From assembly GCA_047975325.1 (NCBI GenBank), contig JBKEDF010000049.1:1-64000 (forward strand): a stretch of DNA of 64,000 nt, read 5' to 3'. The stretch is from JBKEDF01 sp047975325. Its GTDB lineage: Bacteria > Pseudomonadota > Alphaproteobacteria > Rhodobacterales > Rhodobacteraceae. How positions within the stretch are numbered: the stretch's first letter is position 1; every line of letters starts with the position of its first letter. A program made the translations under genes and the position numbers. The notes under the pieces are model-generated. The model was given only the letters and a program-made list of their open reading frames with translations, ran no database searches and was not told the origin of the DNA. Of the stretch, positions 24,580 to 33,253 are shown in pieces.

Positions 24580-25377
24580 TCAGGGCGCGGGGCAGCCCGC
24601 GATTTCAACCGCACGATTACGACCCAGAACCGTTACCAGAATACGCTTGCGTTCCAGCGCCACCATGGAGCCGCGCGGGGCCTCGATATCAACCTCGGCC
24701 CATAGTTTGCGACCATCGCGACGGACCTGCGCCTCGGAAACCCAAAGCCCCGGCTGCCCCGGTTCCACCACGACGGTTTCCGCGCCCCCCGTGGAAGGCA
24801 GATCCAGCGCCGCAACCAACCGTAATCCGCGCGGGGCGGATGACAGGCTGCAACTGATGGACCGCAGCCCCGCCTCTTGCGCCGTCGAAGGCCTCTGGCG
24901 CAGGGCGCGGGCAATCTGATCATCCTGTTGCCCCGCATCGGGCAGGGTCACCTTGAAACGGATATTGGCCGGAACACAGATTTCCTGACAAACACCAAGA
25001 TCCACCTGCCCTTCCAGATGCACCGGCTGCCCAGGTTTGGCAGGCGTGATCTCAAGCGGCAGGACAAGTTCCTTTGAATACCCGATTGCCCGCCCGGCGG
25101 AGGTTTCGAACACATGGGGGCGAGGCCAGTGATACCGGACGCGGCCCAGATTGCGGGATCCGGTCCAGTCAAAACTCGGCGGGATGCCATTATCACCCGG
25201 TGCCCGCCAATAGGTTTTCCATCCCGGCGCCAGTTTCAGATGCAGCGCAGCCATGCGATTGCCATTCTTCATGACCCAGCCGGGGCGCATTTCCCCGACA
25301 AAGGCCTTGGTTTGGGTGAATGCAGGTGCGGCCAGCATCAGGGCCGCGAGGATCAGGGCAATTAGTCGCATGTCCAT
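24580..25377 (-). CDS. Periplasmic DsbD alpha-domain protein
   Basis: 265 residues. A signal peptide (MRLIALILAALMLAAPAF) precedes an immunoglobulin-like domain of the DsbD N-terminal type, with LGVC130-QEI-C134-VPA, the CxxxC arrangement of DsbD-alpha and ScsB. KTYWRAPGDNGIPPSFDW is a family block. It would shuttle electrons in the periplasm, but the transmembrane DsbD/CcdA part is not encoded nearby, so its electron donor must be elsewhere. Start uncertain: ATG 25377 or 25371 gives the signal peptide, and 25407 adds ten residues. A last Cys sits near the C-terminus (AGCPAP). Confidence 0.85.
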   Translation of the reverse strand: MDMRLIALILAALMLAAPAFTQTKAFVGEMRPGWVMKNGNRMAALHLKLAPGWKTYWRAPGDNGIPPSFDWTGSRNLGRVRYHWPRPHVFETSAGRAIGYSKELVLPLEITPAKPGQPVHLEGQVDLGVCQEICVPANIRFKVTLPDAGQQDDQIARALRQRPSTAQEAGLRSISCSLSSAPRGLRLVAALDLPSTGGAETVVVEPGQPGLWVSEAQVRRDGRKLWAEVDIEAPRGSMVALERKRILVTVLGRNRAVEIAGCPAP

Positions 25378-25504
25378 CAAATAAGCGGCCTTCCCCCCAA
25401 AGGACAATCACATTGCGGCGAGAGTGCCGCAATACACGACAATTGCACCCGTTTCACCACCCCGGGGGCTTGAGCCGTGCCGCCTGCTCGCGCATGTTGG
25501 GGTC

Positions 25505-26077
25505 ATGGCTCAGCATCATGAATTCAATCTGGGTGGCAAGCTGCTGGTGGCAATGCCCGGCATGGGGGATCCGAGATTCGCCTCCTCCGTCATCCTTATC
25601 TGCGCCCATTCAGACGAAGGCGCGATGGGCTTGATCGTCAACAAGCCGACGCCGGATCTGTCCTTCAACGGGCTTCTGGATCAGCTTGGGATTCCCCATG
25701 GCGAAGGCGGGCGCGAAATTCGCGTGCATTTCGGCGGTCCGGTGGAACGGGCGCGCGGCTTCGTGCTGCACGGCCCCGATTATCGCCACGATGGTGCCAC
25801 GATGGAAATCGAAGGCGGTTATGGCATGACTGCGACGCAGGAGGTGCTTACCGCTCTGGGCCGGGGCGAGGGGCCAAAATCCGCCCTCCTGGCCCTGGGT
25901 TATGCCGGTTGGGGACCCGGGCAGCTTGAAACCGAACTGGCCCGCAATGACTGGCTGACCGTGGATGCATCCGAAGAATTGGTCTTTGCCACCGATGATA
26001 CACGGAAATGGTCTGCGGCCCTGCGCAGGCTTGGGGTTGATCCCTTGGCCCTTTCGACGATGGCGGGGCGCGCCTGA
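25505..26077 (+). CDS. yqgE: YqgE/AlgH family protein (UPF0301)
   Basis: 190 residues of the AlgH/YqgE family, with GKLLVAMPGMGDPRF near the N-terminus and GPVERARGFVLH and GYAGWGPGQLE blocks. Found widely beside unrelated housekeeping genes; the molecular function is not settled. The frame opens at 25424, but MAQHHEFNLGGKLLV at 25505 matches the family start. It is divergent from the DsbD-alpha gene. Full length. Confidence 0.93.
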   Translation: MAQHHEFNLGGKLLVAMPGMGDPRFASSVILICAHSDEGAMGLIVNKPTPDLSFNGLLDQLGIPHGEGGREIRVHFGGPVERARGFVLHGPDYRHDGATMEIEGGYGMTATQEVLTALGRGEGPKSALLALGYAGWGPGQLETELARNDWLTVDASEELVFATDDTRKWSAALRRLGVDPLALSTMAGRA

Positions 26078-26092
26078 ACATATAAGGGCACG

Positions 26093-26121
26093 AAAAAAGC
26101 GGGCGCCGCCGGGGCGCCCGC
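26093..26121 (-). terminator. Rho-independent terminator after nrdJ
   Basis: GCGGGCGCC and GGCGCCCGC form a perfect 9-bp stem. On the minus strand six T residues follow, so it ends minus-strand transcripts from nrdJ about 180 bases after its stop. For yqgE it would be weak. Confidence 0.88.
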
Positions 26122-26149
26122 AAGGCTCGCATAATCAGGCTCAGTTGTT

Positions 26150-26227
26150 TCACCGCTCGGATTCTTCTTGCCTGCGGCCTGACCGGCGTTCAGGACGAGC
26201 GCACCCGCCCCAGAACTTTTTACCCAT
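26150..26227 (-). CDS. Possible 25-residue basic peptide downstream of nrdJ
   Basis: A tiny frame starts MGKKFWGGCARPERR and ends RRQEESER, between the nrdJ stop and its terminator. AGGA lies 11 bases before the ATG, too far for a strong start. Its charged composition is unlike random GC-rich frames, but there is no family support. It could be coding or only part of the 3' untranslated region. Confidence 0.25.
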   Translation of the reverse strand: MGKKFWGGCARPERRSGRRQEESER

Positions 26228-26299
26228 ATGCTGTCAGATCCTGTCCAACAGTAACTTCACAAACGCGGGTCACGGCATCCGGCGCCGTCAGCCCGGCGC

Positions 26300-29200
26300 C
26301 TAGCTGCAGCCCGAGGTTCCCCCACAAGTGTTGCATTTCATGCAGGTCCCGTTACGCACAAGCGTATAGTTGCCACATTCACCACAGGGATCCCCCTCAT
26401 AGCCCTGCATCCTGGCCTTGCTGCGTGCGTCCAGTTGGGTATTGCCCGCAGCCAACGCCCCGGTTGAAACGGCAGGTGCGACGGAAGCCTGGGTTTGTGG
26501 CACAAGCGTGTTGAGTGCCGCCATCGGGTCGGCACTTTCGGACAGGGCAGTCGCCCCTGCCCCACCCTGCAACACGGTCAGTTCCTGCGGCAGGCGCTTG
26601 CGCAGATAGCCCGAAGAACTTATCCGGCGCAGCACTTCCAACCCGCGGCTGGCCGCGACATCATTGACCTCAGCCACATTTGGCTGGCCTTCATCGCTGC
26701 CTCCGCCGATATCGTCAAAGCTTGCCCCCTGCGGTTTGACATGGGCCAGATCGGTACGATCAAGATAGCTTACCGCCAATTCACGGAAGATGTAATCCAA
26801 GATCGAAGTCGCGTTCTTGATGGAATCATTACCCTGCACCATGCCGGCCGGTTCAAACTTGGTGAAGGTGAAGGCCTCCACGAATTCTTCCAGCGGCACG
26901 CCATATTGCAGGCCCACGGAAACCGCGATGGCAAAGTTGTTCATCATCGCACGGAAGCCGGCACCTTCCTTATGCATATCGATGAAGATTTCACCAAGCG
27001 AGCCATCCTTGTATTCGCCCGTCCGCAGATAGACCTTGTGACCACCGACAATGGCCTTTTGCGTATAACCCTTGCGCCGCTCCGGCAGCTTTTCCCGATG
27101 GGAGCGGACAATTTCCTTAACCACGACCTTTTCGATGATCTTTTCCGCCAGAACGGCGGCCTTTTGCTGCACCGACCCCGTGCTGAGGACTTCCTCCGCC
27201 TCTTCATCATCCTCGACCAGGGCCGCCGCCAGCGGCTGGCTCAGCTTCGATCCGTCGCGATAGAGCGCATTGGCCTTGACGCCGAGGCTGTGCGAAAGCT
27301 CATAGGCATCCAGCACTTCCTCGATAGTGGCGGCATTGGGCATGTTGATCGTCTTGGAAATCGCACCGGAAATGAAACTTTGCGCCGCGGCCATCATATG
27401 GATATGGCTTTCGACGGACAGGAACCGGCGGCCCTTCTTGCCGCAGGGATTGGCGCAATCGAAGACCGGCAGATGTTCGGGCTTCAGGAAGGGGGCGCCT
27501 TCCAGCGTCATCGTACCGCAGACATGATCATTGGCCGCATCGATCTGGGCGCGGGTAAAGCCCAGATGCCGCAGCAGGTCAAAACCGGGATCGGCAAGCT
27601 TTTCCGCCGGGATCCCAAGAGTGCCCTTGCAGAATTCCTCCCCCAGGGTCCACTGGTTGAAGACGAAACGGATATCGAAGGCCGAAGGCAGGGCTGCCTC
27701 GATCTTTTCGATCTCACGGGATCCAAAGCCGTGACCCAGAAGCGCGGTATTGTTGATGCCCGGGCAATTGCCAAGACTGCCATGACCGACCGCATATGCA
27801 ATGATTTCGGCAATCTGGGCGGACCCATAGCCCAGCCGCTCCAGCGCGGCGGGGACAGATTGGTTGATGATCTTGAAATAACCGCCACCGGCAAGTTTCT
27901 TGAATTTCACCAGCGCAAAATCGGGTTCGATCCCTGTCGTGTCACAATCCATGACCAGCCCAATCGTGCCGGTGGGTGCGATCACGGAAACCTGCGCATT
28001 GCGGAAGCCGTGTTTCTGACCCAGTTTCAGGGCCTCATCCCAGGCTGATCTTGCCAGCGAAACAAGATCCTGATCGGGGCAATTGATGTGGTCCAAGACC
28101 ACCGGATCAACATTCAGTCCCTCATATTTCGTGCTGGAATGGGCTGCGGCGCGATGGTTGCGGATCACACGCAGCATATGGTCGCGATTCTTCGCATAGC
28201 CGGGAAAGGCCCCCAGCTCCCCCGCCATTTCCGCCGAGGTGGCATAGGAAATCCCGGTCATCACGGCCGTCAGTGCCCCGCAAAGCGCGCGGCCCTCATC
28301 GGAATCATAGCCCAGTCCCATATTCATCAGCAGCCCGCCAATATTGGCATAGCCAAGCCCCAGCGTGCGGAATTCATAGGAAAGCTGCGCAATCTCCCGG
28401 CTGGGGAACTGCGCCATCATCACCGAGATTTCCAGCGTCACCGTCCAGAGCCGCGTCGCATGGATATAGGCCGCCGCATCAAAGCCGCCTTCGGAATAGA
28501 AATTCAGAAGGTTCATGGAGGCCAGGTTGCAAGCCGTGTCATCCAGGAACATGTATTCCGAACAGGGGTTAGAGCCCCGGATCGGCCCATCTTCGGGGCA
28601 GGTGTGCCATGCATTGACCGTATCGTGAAACTGGATGCCCGGATCCGCACAGGCCCAGGCCGCATGACCGACCTGATCCCACAGCTCCTTCGCCCTGACT
28701 GTCTTGGCGACACCCCCATCGGTACGACGGACAAGCGCCCAATCGGCATCTTCCCTGACCGCCTTCAGGAAAGCATCCGTCACCCGAACCGAATTGTTGG
28801 AATTCTGCCCGGAAACGGAACTGTAGGCCTCCGAATCCCAATCGGTGTCATAGGTCGGGAATTCGATGCTGTCGAAACCCTGACGCGCATATTGCAGCAC
28901 ACGGTTGATGTAGGTTTCGGGGATCATCGCGCGCTTGGCCGAACGGATTGCCGATTTCAATGCGGCATTCCTGGTCGCATCGCAGGCATCGGCAATATCG
29001 CCATCCCAGGCCCGAATCGCGGCAAAGATATCATTCAGCCTGGCCTCATGGGCCTTGGATCCGGCAACGAGGCTGGCAACCTTCTGTTCCTCGATCACCT
29101 TCCAATTGATAAAGCGTTCGATATCGGGGTGATCCATATCGCAGATCACCATCTTGGCCGCGCGGCGCGTGGTGCCGCCTGACTTGATCGCCCCGGCCGC

Positions 29201-29989
29201 CCGGTCACCGATTCGCAGAAACCCCATCAATCCCGAGGATTTTCCGCCGCCCGAAAGGTTTTCCCCCTCCGCACGCAGGGAAGAAAAATTCGTCCCCGTT
29301 CCGGAGCCATATTTGAACAGCCGCGCCTCGCGCACCCACAGGTCCATGATTCCGCCTTCATTGACAAGATCATCCTTCACCGACTGGATGAAACAGGCAT
29401 GGGGCTGGGGATGTTCATAGGCGCTTTCGGATTGCACCAGCTTGCCCGTGCGGTGATCGACATAGAAATGCCCCTGCCCCGGACCGTCGATGCCATAGGC
29501 CCAATGCAACCCGGTATTGAACCATTGCGGACTGTTGGGCGCCGCCATCTGTGCGGCCAGCATGTACCGCATTTCATCATAATAGGCGCGGGCATCGGCC
29601 TTGTCGGTGAAATAGCCCCCCTTCCAGCCCCAATAGGCCCAGGCACCAGCCAAACGGTCAAAGACCTGCTTGGCGGAGCTTTCTCCGACGAAACGTTCTT
29701 CCTCGGGCAGTTTCCCCAGCGCTGCCGTATCGGGAACCGACCGCCAGAGGAAATCCGGCACCCCCTTTTCGCGAACCTTCTTCAGCCGGGCCGGAACCCC
29801 CGCCTTGCGGAAATATTTCTGTGCCAGCACATCCGAAGCCACCTGGCTCCAGCTCGTCGGCACTTCCACCGCATCGTTGTGAAACACCACGGTGCCATCG
29901 GGGTTGCGGATTTCCGATGTGGTCGTGGTGAAGTCCAGCGCCCCATAGGCCCCCGATTTTTCGGTGGTGAATTTCCGCTCGATCTTCAT
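26300..29989 (-). CDS. nrdJ: Vitamin B12-dependent ribonucleoside-diphosphate reductase (class II)
   Basis: 1229 residues. Reduces ribonucleotides with an adenosylcobalamin-derived thiyl radical, with or without oxygen. Ten-strand barrel blocks include ACFIQSVKDD, SNPCSEYMFLDDTACNLASMN (NPCSEY finger loop) and APTGTIGLVMDCDTTGIEPDF (shown in part by its conserved PTGT). The C-terminus is a zinc-ribbon tail CGECG...CMKCNTCGG with redox cysteines. Length is normal for the long alphaproteobacterial form. GAGGGCAGAG precedes the ATG. It is monocistronic or carries only a tiny ORF behind it. NrdR-box-like sites lie about 225-270 bases upstream. Confidence 0.97.
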   Translation of the reverse strand: MKIERKFTTEKSGAYGALDFTTTTSEIRNPDGTVVFHNDAVEVPTSWSQVASDVLAQKYFRKAGVPARLKKVREKGVPDFLWRSVPDTAALGKLPEEERFVGESSAKQVFDRLAGAWAYWGWKGGYFTDKADARAYYDEMRYMLAAQMAAPNSPQWFNTGLHWAYGIDGPGQGHFYVDHRTGKLVQSESAYEHPQPHACFIQSVKDDLVNEGGIMDLWVREARLFKYGSGTGTNFSSLRAEGENLSGGGKSSGLMGFLRIGDRAAGAIKSGGTTRRAAKMVICDMDHPDIERFINWKVIEEQKVASLVAGSKAHEARLNDIFAAIRAWDGDIADACDATRNAALKSAIRSAKRAMIPETYINRVLQYARQGFDSIEFPTYDTDWDSEAYSSVSGQNSNNSVRVTDAFLKAVREDADWALVRRTDGGVAKTVRAKELWDQVGHAAWACADPGIQFHDTVNAWHTCPEDGPIRGSNPCSEYMFLDDTACNLASMNLLNFYSEGGFDAAAYIHATRLWTVTLEISVMMAQFPSREIAQLSYEFRTLGLGYANIGGLLMNMGLGYDSDEGRALCGALTAVMTGISYATSAEMAGELGAFPGYAKNRDHMLRVIRNHRAAAHSSTKYEGLNVDPVVLDHINCPDQDLVSLARSAWDEALKLGQKHGFRNAQVSVIAPTGTIGLVMDCDTTGIEPDFALVKFKKLAGGGYFKIINQSVPAALERLGYGSAQIAEIIAYAVGHGSLGNCPGINNTALLGHGFGSREIEKIEAALPSAFDIRFVFNQWTLGEEFCKGTLGIPAEKLADPGFDLLRHLGFTRAQIDAANDHVCGTMTLEGAPFLKPEHLPVFDCANPCGKKGRRFLSVESHIHMMAAAQSFISGAISKTINMPNAATIEEVLDAYELSHSLGVKANALYRDGSKLSQPLAAALVEDDEEAEEVLSTGSVQQKAAVLAEKIIEKVVVKEIVRSHREKLPERRKGYTQKAIVGGHKVYLRTGEYKDGSLGEIFIDMHKEGAGFRAMMNNFAIAVSVGLQYGVPLEEFVEAFTFTKFEPAGMVQGNDSIKNATSILDYIFRELAVSYLDRTDLAHVKPQGASFDDIGGGSDEGQPNVAEVNDVAASRGLEVLRRISSSGYLRKRLPQELTVLQGGAGATALSESADPMAALNTLVPQTQASVAPAVSTGALAAGNTQLDARSKARMQGYEGDPCGECGNYTLVRNGTCMKCNTCGGTSGCS

Positions 29990-30547
29990 CTCTGCCCTCG
30001 CATTCTGGCGGGTTCTGCCCGTCCGTTAACCTCGCAAACGGCAGCCCTGCCCCTGGCCCGACAAAGCCAAGGGCGGTGCGGATCCCTCCGCACGTCCCGT
30101 ATCTGGGTGAACTGCTTCAGGCCGCACCGGGGAAAGAAACCTGCCTCATTGATGCGACAGGGCACAAAATGTCGGAAAGATGCGCCCGGATCAACGCTTA
30201 TTTTCAAAAAACACACCACATTTAGTGATTGACAGGGCATTAACCCCTACAGATGGCCGTTCGAAAAAACGCCTGCCGCATGTGGATGATCCTGTGGATT
30301 GGTACCGGACAATTCCCCCATCACCTTGCAAAACTACCGGAATCCGGCAGGTTTGCGGAACATTCCTGCCGCTTCGCTGCAAGAACGCCGAACGGCGGCA
30401 GTTGTGCATATCCGGCCCGAAATCCGATTCTCTGCGGCCATAGGCCGCGCCCCGCCCCTGTCGCCTTCCTGCATCACCTGGCGCGAATTAGGGGTGGAGC
30501 GCACCGGGTGAATTGCGTAAACCGATTTTTAAAACGGGATCCCGGCC
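29990..30547. promoter_or_regulatory. 558-base regulatory gap between nrdJ and fur/mur
   Basis: No gene recognised. Near nrdJ the sequence is GC-rich leader. At 30213-30263 are two NrdR-box-like sites. At 30344-30402 are nested inverted repeats (GGCAGG/CCTGCC and CTGCCGC/GCGGCAG) that could fold into an RNA structure or mark binding sites. No Fur or Mur operator was clear before the fur/mur start. Confidence 0.55.
30213..30259. promoter_or_regulatory. Tandem NrdR-box-like sites upstream of nrdJ
   Basis: ACACCACATTTAGTGA at 30213-30228 matches 12 of 16 positions of the NrdR consensus (acaCwAtATaTwGtgt). A weaker match, CTACAGATGG, starts at 30247, exactly 31 bases further. Tandem boxes three helical turns apart are the usual NrdR arrangement. 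The nrdR gene is not in this window. Confidence 0.5.
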
Positions 30548-30967
30548 ATGACGAAAGACATCATCGCCAGATGCGAGGCCAGGGGCCTCAGGATGACGGA
30601 CCAGCGTCGCGTCGTCGCACAGGTGATCAGTACCGCCGATGATCACCCCGATGTGGAGGAACTTTACGCCCGCGCCAGCGCCATCGACCCGAAGATTTCC
30701 ATCGCCACCGTCTACCGAACAGTAAAACTGTTTGAGGAATCGGGAATTCTGGAACGGCTGGAATTCGGCGATGGCCGTTCCCGTTACGAAGATGCCGAGC
30801 GCGACCATCACGACCATCTGATCGATATCCATTCGGGCGAGGTGATCGAATTCATCGACCCGGAGATCGAGGCGTTGCAGGAACGGATTGCCGCGCGGCT
30901 GGGGTATCGGCTTGTCGGGCATCGGATGGAACTTTACGGCCTGCCCCTCAAGAAGCGCCGCCCGTGA
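30548..30967 (+). CDS. Fur-family metal regulator (probably Mur-type)
   Basis: 139-residue Fur-family DNA-binding protein: winged helix (about 1-80, TDQRRVVAQVI and SIATVYRTVKLFEE) and a dimerisation/metal domain with RDHHDHLID and IEFIDPEIE. It lacks the C-terminal CxxC zinc sites of enterobacterial Fur, as is normal for the Rhodobacterales Fur ortholog. That ortholog is known to act as Mur, a manganese-responsive repressor. The stop overlaps the GTG start of the EamA gene. The iron or manganese specificity is inferred from taxonomy. Confidence 0.92.
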   Translation: MTKDIIARCEARGLRMTDQRRVVAQVISTADDHPDVEELYARASAIDPKISIATVYRTVKLFEESGILERLEFGDGRSRYEDAERDHHDHLIDIHSGEVIEFIDPEIEALQERIAARLGYRLVGHRMELYGLPLKKRRP

Positions 30968-31866
30968 TCGTGATCCGGACCGCAAATGGACGCGCGGCAG
31001 CGCTCATGGTCGCCTCGATGCTGGGCTTCGCCTTTGAGGATCTGTTTCTCAAACGCGCGGCAAATGCGATGCCGCCGGGGCAGATCCTGGCAATACTGGG
31101 GCTGTTCGGGGGGCTGACCTTCTGGATTCTCGCCGCCCGAAAGGGGCAGCCGATCCTTTGCCGCGACGCTATACGCGGCGTGGCCTTGCTGCGCACGTTA
31201 TCAGAGGCACTGGCAGGCGGGTTTTACCTGGCCGCCATGGCAGTGCTGCCCCTATCGATCAACTCCGCCATCCTGCAGGCTTCGCCGCTCATGGTGACCC
31301 TGGGGGCGGCCCTTTTCCTGAAGGAGCCCGTCGGCTGGCGTCGCTGGTTCGCGATCCTGGTCGGTTTTACGGGGGTGATGATCATCCTGCGGCCCAGTGG
31401 CGAGGGGCTCCATATCGGCGGCCTGCTGACCTTGGCCAGCGTGTTCGCCCTTGCCGCGCGCGATCTGCTGACCCGCAGGATGCCCAGTCATATCGGCACC
31501 TTTCAGGTTGCCGCCTGGGCCTATCTGATCCTGTTTCCCTCCGGGCTGCTGCTCATGGCTGCAAGCGGCACCGGTTTCGTGACCATCACGCCCGTCCTGG
31601 CGCTGGATCTGGCTGGCGCGCTGCTGATCGGGATTGTGGCCTATTGGGCAGTCACAGCCGCAACCCGCGAGGGTGAAGCCTCGGTCGTGGCGCCCTTTCG
31701 TTATACCCGGCTCGTCTTTGTGATGGTGCTGGCCGTGGTCTTCCTTGGCGAACGCCCCGATATCTGGACGCTTGCGGGATCCGCTCTTATCGTCGGTTCG
31801 GGTCTTTACAGCTTTGCCCGCGAAGCGCGGCGCAAGGCGCTTCCAAAGGCCCGGCGCGCAGGGTAG
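30964..31866 (+). CDS. EamA/DMT-family transporter
   Basis: 300 residues, ten predicted membrane helices in two EamA repeats (about 12-140 and 150-285), as in drug/metabolite exporters and some amino-acid or S-adenosylmethionine carriers. GTG start inside the end of fur (GTGA overlap) implies co-translation with fur. GGLTFWILAARKG and VAPFRYTRLVFVMVLA are typical of the family. Substrate unknown. The basic tail REARRKALPKARR is cytoplasmic by the positive-inside rule. Confidence 0.9.
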   Translation: MIVIRTANGRAAALMVASMLGFAFEDLFLKRAANAMPPGQILAILGLFGGLTFWILAARKGQPILCRDAIRGVALLRTLSEALAGGFYLAAMAVLPLSINSAILQASPLMVTLGAALFLKEPVGWRRWFAILVGFTGVMIILRPSGEGLHIGGLLTLASVFALAARDLLTRRMPSHIGTFQVAAWAYLILFPSGLLLMAASGTGFVTITPVLALDLAGALLIGIVAYWAVTAATREGEASVVAPFRYTRLVFVMVLAVVFLGERPDIWTLAGSALIVGSGLYSFAREARRKALPKARRAG

Positions 31867-31909
31867 AACCAAGCAAACGCGCCACGGAAATTCAACAATC
31901 GGAGCCCCC

Positions 31910-33187
31910 ATGACCACAATCATAGACATCCATGCCCGTGAGATCCTCGACAGCCGGGGCAACCCGACCGTGGAAGTCGATGTAACGCTGGAAACCGGGG
32001 AAATGGGGCGCGCCGCCGTCCCTTCCGGCGCCTCTACCGGTGCGCATGAGGCCAATGAAAAGCGCGACGGCGATAAATCGCGCTACCTTGGCAAGGGCGT
32101 GCTGGAGGCCGTTGCGGCGGTAAACGGTGAAATCGCCGAAGAACTGGTGGGGTTCGACGCAACCGAACAGGTCGGTATCGATCGCACCATGATCGAACTG
32201 GACGGCACCCCGAACAAATCCCGCCTGGGTGCGAACGCAATCCTGGGCGTCTCACTTGCCGTGGCCAAGGCCGCCGCCGATGCCAGCATGCAGCCGCTTT
32301 ACCGTTATGTCGGTGGCACCTCGGCCCATGTCCTGCCGGTTCCGATGATGAATATCATCAATGGCGGCGAACATGCCGACAACCCGATCGATATCCAGGA
32401 ATTCATGATCATGCCGGTGGGCGCGGCCAATATCCGCGAAGCGATCCGCATGGGCGCCGAAATCTTCCACACCCTGAAAAAGGAACTGTCCGCGGCAGGC
32501 CACAACACCGGAATCGGCGATGAGGGCGGCTTCGCGCCAAACCTGAAGTCATCACGAGATGCACTTGATTTCATTTTGAAATCCATCGAAAAGGCGGGCT
32601 ATAAACCGGGCGATGACATTTTCCTCGCGCTCGATTGTGCCTCAACCGAATATTTCAAAGGCGGCAAGTATGAAATGGCGGGAGAAAGCCTCTCGCTCAG
32701 CCCGGCTGAAAATGTCGACTACCTCGCAAGGCTCTGCGCCGACTATCCGATCCTTTCCATTGAGGATGGCTGTTCCGAAGATGACTGGGAAGGCTGGAAG
32801 ATTCTGACCGAAAAGCTTGGCTCAAAGGTGCAACTCGTGGGGGATGACCTTTTCGTCACCAATCCACGCCGCCTTGCCGAAGGGATCGAAAAGGGCATCG
32901 GCAATTCGATGCTGGTCAAAGTCAACCAGATTGGCACATTGACCGAAACGTTGCAGGCTGTGGATATGGCCCATCGCGCGGGCTACACCAATGTGATGTC
33001 GCACCGGTCGGGTGAGACGGAAGACGCCACCATCGCCGATCTGGCCGTGGCAACCAATTGCGGACAGATCAAGACGGGTTCGCTTTCCCGTTCCGACCGG
33101 CTGGCGAAATATAATCAGCTTATCCGGATTGATGAGATGCTGGGGGAAGTTGCCCATTATGCCGGGCGTTCCATCCTGCGTGGCTGA
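31910..33187 (+). CDS. eno: Enolase
   Basis: 425 residues; interconverts 2-phosphoglycerate and phosphoenolpyruvate. Conserved blocks: SRGNPTVEVDV, SGASTGAHEA, catalytic Glu in GDEGGFAPN, Mg ligands in ALDCASTEY, SIEDG and GDDLFVTN, catalytic Lys in LVKVNQIGT, and SHRSGETED. GGAG lies before ATG 31910. Full length. It follows the EamA gene by 43 bases and converges with nrdF. Confidence 0.98.
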   Translation: MTTIIDIHAREILDSRGNPTVEVDVTLETGEMGRAAVPSGASTGAHEANEKRDGDKSRYLGKGVLEAVAAVNGEIAEELVGFDATEQVGIDRTMIELDGTPNKSRLGANAILGVSLAVAKAAADASMQPLYRYVGGTSAHVLPVPMMNIINGGEHADNPIDIQEFMIMPVGAANIREAIRMGAEIFHTLKKELSAAGHNTGIGDEGGFAPNLKSSRDALDFILKSIEKAGYKPGDDIFLALDCASTEYFKGGKYEMAGESLSLSPAENVDYLARLCADYPILSIEDGCSEDDWEGWKILTEKLGSKVQLVGDDLFVTNPRRLAEGIEKGIGNSMLVKVNQIGTLTETLQAVDMAHRAGYTNVMSHRSGETEDATIADLAVATNCGQIKTGSLSRSDRLAKYNQLIRIDEMLGEVAHYAGRSILRG

Positions 33188-33253
33188 CATCACCTTGCCC
33201 CGATGGGTTCCGATTGATCCACCGGGGTGCATGCCTGCCCCCCGTTTTTCGGG

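Noticed and set aside
26150..26215. SRP (4.5S) RNA-like string GGTCAGGCCGCAGG
   Set aside because: The GGAA tetraloop and the AAGCAGCC part of the SRP core are missing, and no long hairpin encloses the string.
30253..30642. Plus-strand frame of 129 codons overlapping fur/mur
   Set aside because: It runs into fur in another frame, has no ribosome site and no recognisable protein pattern.
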